DNA from: Chitinophagaceae bacterium
Lineage (GTDB): Bacteria; Bacteroidota; Bacteroidia; Chitinophagales; Chitinophagaceae
Assembly: GCA_018061385.1 (NCBI GenBank)
Contig: JAGOUF010000193.1
Span: 1 to 5,550, forward strand
DNA length: 5,550 bases
Direction of reading: 5' to 3'
Within the stretch, counting starts at the first letter, position 1; every line of letters starts with the position of its first letter. Positions 1 through 5,106 of the stretch are shown piece by piece. Position numbers and translations under genes: made by a program. The notes beneath the pieces are model-generated. The model saw only the letters and a program-made list of their open reading frames with translations, was not told where the DNA came from and did not search any database.

Positions 1-1252
1 CATCAGCATCTGTAATATGTGGTGGTACATATTGGCGTAACCAATCCATTAAACTAGTGCCTTCTTTAAAAAACTCATTGTTCTCCAATGGCAAATAAGC
101 TTTGGTAATGGTTGTTCCCCATTCAAACTTACCATAGTCGGCTGTTGCTTTTTCATTAATAATTTCAAAAAAACTGGTTACTGCCAATGGGTCTTTACTT
201 AAAAAAGCAATTTTTTCACCTTTGTTTACACTAAAAGAAACTTTATCAAACAACGGCCTTCCGTCAACCCCTTTTCTTAAATTTTCAATATTTAAAATTT
301 GATTTCCCACTTCACGTAATGGTTGAAAAATAATACCAGGATACTTACGGTTACTCGGTTCTATTTCTTCAATGGTTAATTTTTCCAATGCCTTTTTACG
401 AGAAGTGGCTTGCTTACTTTTACTAGCATTTGCAGAGAAACGGGCAATAAAATCCAATAAAGCCTGACGCTTATCTTCGTTCTTTTTATTCTTATCGTTT
501 ATTTGACGTGCCATTAATTGGCTACTCTCGTACCAGAAAGTATAGTTACCAGTAAATACTTTTATTTTACTTCTATCCACATCTGCAACATGCGTACAAA
601 CTGTATCTAAAAAGTGACGATCATGACTTACAACCAATACAATATTTTCATAATCGGCTAAAAAGTTTTCTAACCAACCAATTGTTTCAATATCCAATCC
701 ATTGGTAGGCTCATCCAACAATAAAATATCTGGATTACCAAATAAAGCCTGTGCCAACAATACACGAACCTTCATTGTACCAGGAATATCTTTCATTAAA
801 GATTGATGGTACTCTTCTTTAACACCCAAGCTTCCCAATAAACTAGCAGCATCACTTTCGGAAGTGTAACCACCCATTTCACCAAACTCACCTTCAAGCT
901 CACTAGCTTTCATATAATCATCTTCGGTTGCATCGGGATTTAAGTAAATGGCATCTTTGGCTTGCATTACTTCCATCATATGTTTATGCCCCATTAAAAC
1001 AGTTTGCAAAACTGCTTCCTCATCAAACTCGAATTGGTTTTGTTTTAAAAAGCTCATGCGTTCGCCTTTACCAAATTCTACAGTTCCTTTATTTGGTTCA
1101 ATTTCTCCACTCAGTATTTTTAAAAAAGTACTTTTACCAGCTCCATTTGCACCAATTACACCATAACAATTGCCTTTAATAAAATTAATATTCACTTCAT
1201 CAAACAATACTCGTTTGCCATAAGCCAACGTAATATTTCTTGCACTTAACAT
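1..1252 (-). CDS. YbiT-type ABC-F ATPase, 3' end cut by window edge
   Basis: ABC-F proteins are soluble twin-ATPase proteins that act at the ribosome rather than as transporters. The 417 visible residues begin MLSARNITLAYGKR at the ATG at 1252. The first ATPase domain has Walker A GANGAGKST (34-42, Lys40), signature-position sequence PGTMKVRV (157-164) instead of LSGGQ, Walker B/catalytic Glu in LLLDEPTN (Glu181) and switch His210 in SHDRHF. No membrane segment is present. A charged linker follows (about 240-292), with the RFSANASKSKQATSR motif (271-285) typical of the ABC-F inter-domain arm. The second domain starts near residue 319, but its Walker A position reads SKDPLAVTS (352-360), with Val358 where the lysine belongs. 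E. coli YbiT, with about 530 residues and a similar PGWK signature, is the closest family I recall; about 110-120 residues should lie beyond the edge. It is divergent from pruA. Family assignment is secure; the exact subfamily and cellular role are inference. Confidence 0.93.
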   Translation of the reverse strand, partial: MLSARNITLAYGKRVLFDEVNINFIKGNCYGVIGANGAGKSTFLKILSGEIEPNKGTVEFGKGERMSFLKQNQFEFDEEAVLQTVLMGHKHMMEVMQAKDAIYLNPDATEDDYMKASELEGEFGEMGGYTSESDAASLLGSLGVKEEYHQSLMKDIPGTMKVRVLLAQALFGNPDILLLDEPTNGLDIETIGWLENFLADYENIVLVVSHDRHFLDTVCTHVADVDRSKIKVFTGNYTFWYESSQLMARQINDKNKKNEDKRQALLDFIARFSANASKSKQATSRKKALEKLTIEEIEPSNRKYPGIIFQPLREVGNQILNIENLRKGVDGRPLFDKVSFSVNKGEKIAFLSKDPLAVTSFFEIINEKATADYGKFEWGTTITKAYLPLENNEFFKEGTSLMDWLRQYVPPHITDAD

Positions 1253-1276
1253 ACTATTTCTATTTAAAATTTGCGG

Positions 1277-1284
1277 CAAAAGTA
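1277..1284 (-). promoter_or_regulatory. Candidate -7 promoter box for the ABC-F gene
   Basis: Read on the minus strand this is TACTTTTG, a full match to the Bacteroidota -7 consensus TAnnTTTG. It lies 24 bases upstream of the ABC-F start codon, which would give a short 5' leader. I find no good TTG -33 element at the usual spacing, so the call rests on the -7 box and its position alone. Confidence 0.45.
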
Positions 1285-1385
1285 AGGGTTAACAATGGTA
1301 TTTAAGTTACATGAAAAATTAAGATAATACAATTATTATACAAGCTGTAGCATATACATTAAACTTTACTGGCGTCGTTTACAAA

Positions 1386-1400
1386 TCCTGCTTTGCAGGG
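1386..1400. repeat. Small perfect hairpin in a GC-richer intergenic island
   Basis: The arms CCTGC (1387-1391) and GCAGG (1395-1399) pair perfectly around a TTT loop, with a possible T-G wobble at the base. On the plus strand a T-run follows four bases later (1404-1409), so it resembles a poor intrinsic terminator, but no plus-strand gene precedes it. The surrounding GGCGTCG...GGGC segment is more GC-rich than its neighbourhood, which suggests an intergenic repeat element or a regulatory RNA structure. Only one copy is visible in this window. Confidence 0.3.
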
Positions 1401-1550
1401 CACTTTTTTAGACCTAGTTCTTTGTTCATCATTTTCAACAAAAAATTAAAATTTTCATCCTCCATTTATGGTAATTAAATCATTTACTAAAACAGAAAAA
1501 AACAGCATCTCCATTCATCAAAAAACTACAGGTTGTTAGCATAATAATTG

Positions 1551-1563
1551 GTTAAGCATTAAC
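1551..1563. promoter_or_regulatory. Short inverted repeat upstream of pruA
   Basis: GTTAA-GCA-TTAAC is a perfect 5-3-5 inverted repeat ending 26 bases before the pruA start codon. Its position fits an operator or a leader hairpin, but the arms are short and AT-rich, so chance occurrence is quite possible. Confidence 0.2.
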
Positions 1564-1589
1564 TTGCAGCTCTACTAAAAAATTAAAAC

Positions 1590-3221
1590 ATGAGTTTAGG
1601 AACATTTTCTTACCCATTGCCTACAAACGAACCAGTTTTAAATTATGCACCCAACAGTGCAGAAAAACTAACCTTAAAGAAAACTTTAGCTGAATTAAAA
1701 AGTACCGAAACTGATATACCAATGTTTATTGGTAATAAAGAAGTTCGTACAAACAAAAAAATAGCCATTCACCCACCTCACGAAATAAAACATACGCTTG
1801 GATATTTTTATGCTGGCGATGCAAAACATGTACAACAAGCCATTGATGCTGCATTAGCTGCAAAAGCCAATTGGGAAAATATGAGTTGGGAAAATAGAGC
1901 TGGCATATTTTTAAAAGCTGCCGATTTATTGGCTACAAAATATCGTAGTTACATTAATGGAACTACCATGTTAGGGCAAAGCAAAAATGCGTATCAAGCT
2001 GAAATTGATGCAGCTTGCGAATTGATAGATTTTCTCCGTTTTAACGTACACTATTTAAGTGAAATTTATAAGCAACAACCCATTAGTGGAAGTGGAATGC
2101 ACAATCGCTTAGAATGGCGACCATTAGAAGGATTTGTTTTAGCTGTTACGCCATTTAATTTTACTGCTATTGGTGGTAATTTACCTACAAGTGCTGCCAT
2201 GTGTGGCAATGTAGTTGTTTGGAAACCTGCCAACACACAAATATATTCTGCTCACATGTTGATGCGAATTTTAAAAGAAGCAGGCTTGCCCGATGGTGTA
2301 ATTAATTTAATTTATGTTGATGGACCAACTATTGGCAGTATTTGTTTTAACCATAAAGATTTTGCTGGTGTACATTTTACTGGAAGTACAGGCGTATTTA
2401 ACAACATGTGGGAAACCATAGGCAAAAATATGGCTAAGTACAAAACCTATCCAAGAATTGTAGGAGAAACTGGTGGTAAAGATTTTGTAATTGCACACAA
2501 AACCGCCAATGCCGATGTTGTTGCTACTGCATTATTAAGAGGTGCATTTGAGTTTCAGGGACAAAAATGTAGTGCTGCATCAAGAGCATACATTCCAAGC
2601 AATATTGCTACGGCAGTGAAGAAAAAATTAATAGCTGGCGTTAAGAGTATGAAAATGGGTACAACAGAAGATTTTACCAATTTTGTAAATGCTGTGATTG
2701 ATGAAAAAAGTTTCGACAAAATAAAATCATATATAGATAAAGCCAAACGCAGTAAATCTGCTTCAATTTTAGTGGGTGGAGAATGTAGCAAAAAAGAAGG
2801 TTACTTTATTCAACCAACAGTTATTGAAACAACAGATGCAAAATACACAACTATGTGTGAGGAAATCTTTGGTCCAGTATTAACCATTTACATTTATCCT
2901 GCCAACGATTTTGAAAAAACATTAGAATTGGTAGATGCTACATCTCCTTATGCATTAACAGGTGCAGTAATTGCAACAGACAGAAATGCAGTTGAATTGG
3001 CTACCAATAAACTTCGCAATGCTGCTGGTAATTTTTATGTAAACGATAAACCAACAGGTGCAGTTGTTGGCCAACAACCATTTGGTGGTGCAAGAGCAAG
3101 CGGCACCAACGATAAAGCAGGAAGTGCTTTAAATTTATATCGTTGGTTAAGTGCAAGAACAATCAAAGAAACTTTTAATCCCCCAACAGATTACGGTTAT
3201 CCATTTTTACTAGAAGCTTAA
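1590..3221 (+). CDS. pruA: L-glutamate gamma-semialdehyde (P5C) dehydrogenase
   Basis: This cytosolic NAD-dependent enzyme oxidises glutamate semialdehyde, the open form of delta-1-pyrroline-5-carboxylate, to glutamate in the second step of proline degradation. The 543-residue protein carries the whole aldehyde dehydrogenase fold: cofactor-site VTPFNFTA (Asn190) and WKPANTQ (Lys212), the FTGSTG glycine motif (about 263-268), general-base Glu293 in GETGGKDF, nucleophile Cys327 in FQGQKCSAASRAY, EEIFGPV (Phe427), and a C-terminal PFGGARASGTNDKAGS substrate-anchor loop. The 34-residue Glu-Cys spacing and full length match the group 1, ALDH4A1-like monofunctional P5CDH class rather than the C-terminal half of a PutA fusion. 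The ATG sits after an A-rich leader with no Shine-Dalgarno, as is normal in this phylum. A strong terminator follows within 20 bases, so it is probably monocistronic. No proline dehydrogenase gene is adjacent. All key residues are intact. Confidence 0.96.
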   Translation: MSLGTFSYPLPTNEPVLNYAPNSAEKLTLKKTLAELKSTETDIPMFIGNKEVRTNKKIAIHPPHEIKHTLGYFYAGDAKHVQQAIDAALAAKANWENMSWENRAGIFLKAADLLATKYRSYINGTTMLGQSKNAYQAEIDAACELIDFLRFNVHYLSEIYKQQPISGSGMHNRLEWRPLEGFVLAVTPFNFTAIGGNLPTSAAMCGNVVVWKPANTQIYSAHMLMRILKEAGLPDGVINLIYVDGPTIGSICFNHKDFAGVHFTGSTGVFNNMWETIGKNMAKYKTYPRIVGETGGKDFVIAHKTANADVVATALLRGAFEFQGQKCSAASRAYIPSNIATAVKKKLIAGVKSMKMGTTEDFTNFVNAVIDEKSFDKIKSYIDKAKRSKSASILVGGECSKKEGYFIQPTVIETTDAKYTTMCEEIFGPVLTIYIYPANDFEKTLELVDATSPYALTGAVIATDRNAVELATNKLRNAAGNFYVNDKPTGAVVGQQPFGGARASGTNDKAGSALNLYRWLSARTIKETFNPPTDYGYPFLLEA

Positions 3222-3238
3222 TTTATAACACACTTATT

Positions 3239-3271
3239 AAACACCGTTTGAAAAACAAACGGTGTTTTTTT
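3239..3271 (+). terminator. Intrinsic terminator after pruA
   Basis: A perfect 10-bp stem, ACACCGTTTG (3241-3250) with CAAACGGTGT (3256-3265), closes an AAAAA loop and runs directly into a T-tract ending at 3271. Flanking A residues can extend the stem. It begins 17 bases after the pruA stop codon. It also shows that the GTG at 3262, inside the right arm, is not the start of the next gene. Confidence 0.93.
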
Positions 3272-3291
3272 ACAAAAAAACGTTTTGTTAC

Positions 3292-3708
3292 ATGTACGAA
3301 AGCATTACAAAAATTAGGGTTCGCTACGCCGAAACAGATCAAATGAATGTGGTTTATCATGGCAATTATGCTCAATATTTTGAAGTAGGAAGAGCCGAAA
3401 GCATTCGTCAACTTGGGTTTACTTATAAAGAATTAGAAACAATGGGTATCATCATGCCAATTGTTGATTTGCACACCAAATTTTTACGCCCTGCACATTA
3501 CGATGATTTATTAACCATTAAAACAATTTTAAAAGAATTACCCACCGATCATAAAATTGAATTTCACCAAGAAGTATACAATGAAAGTGAAAAATTACTA
3601 ACCATTGGTAAAGTAGTTTTATACTTTATCAATTCAACCACCAAAGAAAAAACAGGCATTCCTGCTGAATTTAAAAATAGAATACTGCCGTTTTTCAACA
3701 ATTTGTAA
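3292..3708 (+). CDS. YbgC/FadM-type acyl-CoA thioesterase (hotdog fold)
   Basis: The protein belongs to the 4-hydroxybenzoyl-CoA thioesterase superfamily, small cytosolic enzymes that hydrolyse acyl-CoA thioesters. With the ATG at 3292 it has 138 residues, the usual length. The N-terminus has the family signature RYAETDQMNVVYHGNYAQYFE (11-31), in which Asp16 takes the catalytic position and VYHGNY starts the central hotdog helix; EVGRAE continues that helix. The rest alternates as expected for the beta-sheet (DLHTKFLRPAHYDD, HQEVYNE, GKVVLYFIN). A GTG 30 bases upstream is in frame, but lies in the pruA terminator stem and would add a Lys/Phe/Tyr extension foreign to the family, so the ATG is preferred. 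No intrinsic terminator follows, so transcripts might read on into the YceI gene. The natural substrate cannot be told from sequence; a general acyl-CoA or phospholipid-linked role is only inferred from relatives. Confidence 0.9.
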   Translation: MYESITKIRVRYAETDQMNVVYHGNYAQYFEVGRAESIRQLGFTYKELETMGIIMPIVDLHTKFLRPAHYDDLLTIKTILKELPTDHKIEFHQEVYNESEKLLTIGKVVLYFINSTTKEKTGIPAEFKNRILPFFNNL

Positions 3709-3769
3709 AAAAGATATTCTTCTACCTATAGTAGCACTTGATTTTTGAATTAAGGAAAAAATTGGCACA

Positions 3770-3803
3770 ATTGATGTATATACATGCAAATCATCTATTT
3801 TCG
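3770..3803 (+). promoter_or_regulatory. Candidate promoter of the YceI-family gene
   Basis: TATTTTCG (3796-3803) matches five of the six fixed bases of the Bacteroidota -7 box TAnnTTTG, and an ATTG at 3770-3773 lies 22 bases upstream as a possible -33 element. Transcription would begin roughly 10-15 bases before the start codon at 3824. The spacing is at the long end of the usual range, so confidence is moderate. Confidence 0.4.
3774..3785. promoter_or_regulatory. 12-bp perfect palindrome, possible operator
   Basis: ATGTATATACAT reads identically on both strands. It lies just between the candidate -33 and -7 elements of the YceI-family gene, where a bound dimeric regulator would block polymerase. 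A palindrome of this length can arise by chance in AT-rich DNA, and no regulator gene is adjacent. Confidence 0.3.
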
Positions 3804-3823
3804 AAATTCAAAACAAAAAAATC

Positions 3824-4384
3824 ATGAAAAGAGCTTTTATTATTGGGTTTGTAGCATTGGCTACAACATTATTTTCGTTTAAGTCTGCCATTCAAAAAGG
3901 AACTAGCGATAGTTACACAACTACAGCAGAATCTAAAGTAGAGTGGATTGGTGCAAAAAAAGGTGGCTATCACCCTGGTTATTTTCCAGTAAAAAACGGA
4001 ACAGTAACAATAGATGGAGGTAAATTAACAGGTGGTAAATTTACCATTGATATAGCAGGTTTAAAAGTTACAGATGGTGCTGCAGCAAAATTAGAAGGCC
4101 ATTTAAAAAGTGCCGATTTTTTCGAAACTGAAAAAAATCCAGAAGCTAATTTTGAAATTACTAATGTAACCTACACAACAGAAACAGCAATTGAAATTGC
4201 TGGAAATTTAGTTGTTAAAGGCACTACAATTCCAATGAAATTTCCTGCATATGTTAGAAATGCAGACGGCAATAAGTTTTTTGCACAAGCATTTTTTACT
4301 ATAGATTCTAGATTGTTGCCAATTGCAACAAAATATACAGTACCAGAAGTAGCAATATCTATCCATTTATTTGCAACTAAATAG
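3824..4384 (+). CDS. Exported YceI-family (lipocalin-like) protein
   Basis: YceI proteins form an elongated lipocalin-like barrel that in characterised relatives binds polyisoprenoid or other amphiphilic molecules in the periplasm. The 186-residue product starts with a type I signal peptide: MKR, a hydrophobic core at about residues 4-19, and likely cleavage near SFKSA (18-22). No lipobox cysteine is present, so it should be a soluble periplasmic protein. The YceI domain spans about 31-185, with strand-start VEWIGAK (39-45), GGKFTIDIAGLKV (70-82), the hallmark HLKSADFFETEKNPEANFEIT (93-113), and the GNLVVKGTTIPMKFPA turn region (about 132-147). Where many relatives have a histidine-rich SHGG...F segment this protein has GGYHPGYFPV (47-56), and the IDR..W segment near the C-terminus reads IDSRLLPI. 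The ligand is unknown. A terminator follows directly, so this is the last gene of its transcript. Confidence 0.92.
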   Translation: MKRAFIIGFVALATTLFSFKSAIQKGTSDSYTTTAESKVEWIGAKKGGYHPGYFPVKNGTVTIDGGKLTGGKFTIDIAGLKVTDGAAAKLEGHLKSADFFETEKNPEANFEITNVTYTTETAIEIAGNLVVKGTTIPMKFPAYVRNADGNKFFAQAFFTIDSRLLPIATKYTVPEVAISIHLFATK

Positions 4385-4397
4385 TTTATAAATTATA

Positions 4398-4434
4398 AAA
4401 AATGCCCCATTGTTTTTACCAATGGGGTATTTTT
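4398..4434 (+). terminator. Intrinsic terminator after the YceI-family gene
   Basis: An 8-bp perfect stem, CCCCATTG (4405-4412) with CAATGGGG (4420-4427), encloses a 7-base loop. It extends through a G-T wobble, a T-A pair and an A-tract pairing with the following T-run. It lies 14 bases past the YceI stop codon. The symmetric A and T tracts mean it could also stop transcription from the right, but no minus-strand gene is there to need it. Confidence 0.92.
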
Positions 4435-4514
4435 ATGTACACTATTATTTAAGCAGGTTTTATAACACTACATATATTAAAATAAGTTGTACATTCATTT
4501 TTAATTAGGCAACA

Positions 4515-4522
4515 TTATTTTG
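4515..4522 (+). promoter_or_regulatory. Candidate -7 promoter box of the sigma factor gene
   Basis: TTATTTTG differs from the Bacteroidota -7 consensus TAnnTTTG at one fixed base. It is 47 bases upstream of the TTG start codon. The nearest TTG that could serve as -33 (4487-4489) is 25 bases away, longer than usual, so this is a weak call that fits a regulated or alternative-sigma promoter as well as a housekeeping one. Confidence 0.3.
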
Positions 4523-4538
4523 TAGAAAGTATCTACAA
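4520..4538. promoter_or_regulatory. 7-5-7 inverted repeat in the sigma factor leader
   Basis: TTGTAGA (4520-4526) and TCTACAA (4532-4538) are perfect inverted arms around AAGTA, 31 bases before the start codon and overlapping the end of the candidate -7 box. It could be an operator, or an RNA hairpin in the 5' leader. No T-tract follows, so it is not a terminator. Confidence 0.35.
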
Positions 4539-4569
4539 TCATATACACCATACAATAAACAAATTCAAT

Positions 4570-5106
4570 TTGACCCAATACGAATTGATAAGAGGATGTT
4601 TGAAGCAAGATATTTCTTGTCAGCGAATGCTTTTTGAGCAATTGGCTGGTAAAATGTTTACTGTATGTTTAAGGTATGCCAACGACAACATGGAAGCTGA
4701 AGATATGCTGCAAGATGGTTTTATTAGAGTTTTTAACAATCTACATCAATTTAAATTTGAAGGCTCTTTTGAAGGATGGGTGCGTAGAGTAATGGTTAAT
4801 TGTGCCTTGAAACATTTACAAAAGAAACGCATTGAGTTTAGCGAATTAAAAGAAAGTCATTACGACTCTCACCAAGTAGATTCTTACGCTTACAGTCATT
4901 TAGGAGAAGAAGACTTACTTAAATTAATCAATCAATTACCATTTGGCTATAGAGTTGTATTTAACTTAAATGTGATTGAAGGATATACACACGATGAAAT
5001 TGCTAACTTGTTGCAAATACAAGCTAGTACTAGCAGAAGCCAATTGGTAAAAGCTAGAAAAATGTTACAGCAACAAATTTTACAACTACAAAAAATTGCT
5101 GTTTAA
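4570..5106 (+). CDS. ECF-family RNA polymerase sigma factor (TTG start)
   Basis: Extracytoplasmic-function sigma factors direct RNA polymerase to a limited gene set, often in answer to envelope signals. The 178-residue protein has only sigma regions 2 and 4. Region 2 covers about 22-88, with AEDMLQDGFIRVF (43-55) as the core-binding helix and FEGWVRRVMVNCALKHLQK (67-85) as the -10-recognition helix. A variable acidic/His linker runs about 89-112. Region 4 covers about 115-165, with LPFGYRVVFNLNVIEGYTHDEIANLL followed by the recognition helix STSRSQLVKARKML. The start is taken as TTG at 4570 because no ATG or GTG lies in frame near the expected N-terminus, and the TQYELIRGCLKQD opening matches the family start. 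The stop codon overlaps the next start as TAATG, so the two genes should be translationally coupled. Regulated promoters are unknown. Confidence 0.94.
   Translation: MTQYELIRGCLKQDISCQRMLFEQLAGKMFTVCLRYANDNMEAEDMLQDGFIRVFNNLHQFKFEGSFEGWVRRVMVNCALKHLQKKRIEFSELKESHYDSHQVDSYAYSHLGEEDLLKLINQLPFGYRVVFNLNVIEGYTHDEIANLLQIQASTSRSQLVKARKMLQQQILQLQKIAV

Larger units (their letters stand above)
1253..1589. other. Divergent intergenic region between ABC-F gene and pruA
   Basis: These 337 bases separate two divergently transcribed genes and should contain both promoters. Most of the stretch is strongly AT-rich. It holds a candidate -7 box for the ABC-F gene near its left end, a GC-richer segment at about 1370-1402 with a perfect small hairpin, and a short inverted repeat just before pruA. 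A 28-codon minus-strand reading frame (1465 down to 1379, beginning MEDENFNFLL) crosses the hairpin; it has no recognisable homology and is not called as a gene. I see no RNA gene or convincing pruA promoter. Confidence 0.6.

Noticed and set aside
928..1179. Plus-strand open frame of 83 codons (and a 72-codon one at 948-1166) opposite the ABC-F gene
   Set aside because: Both lie antisense within a conserved part of the ABC-F coding sequence, including its Walker A motif, and their products have no recognisable features.
1386..1409. Hairpin plus T-run as an intrinsic terminator
   Set aside because: No plus-strand gene lies upstream, the T-run is separated from the stem by four bases, and the minus strand has no T-run after the stem.
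2307..2498. Minus-strand 63-codon frame inside pruA
   Set aside because: It is antisense to the conserved glycine-motif and catalytic Glu region of pruA and has no domain-like features.
2555..2791. Minus-strand 78-codon frame inside pruA
   Set aside because: It is antisense to the catalytic Cys region of an intact gene; its hydrophobic look comes from reverse-reading Lys/Glu-rich codons.
3272..3288. Hairpin ACAAAA/TTTTGT just before the thioesterase ATG
   Set aside because: The stem is almost entirely A-T, so it would be unstable in RNA, and homopolymer tracts make such pairings common by chance.
3262..3291. GTG start giving a 148-residue thioesterase
   Set aside because: The GTG is in the right arm of the pruA terminator, and the ten extra residues are translated T- and A-tracts. 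The ATG at 3292 gives the normal family length.
3223..3411. Minus-strand 62-codon frame over the pruA terminator and thioesterase start
   Set aside because: It crosses a strong terminator hairpin and the conserved N-terminus of the thioesterase, and no promoter or family match supports it.
3722..3734. CTAC-ctata-GTAG inverted repeat after the thioesterase gene
   Set aside because: The stem has only four pairs and no T-tract follows, so it is not a credible terminator or operator.
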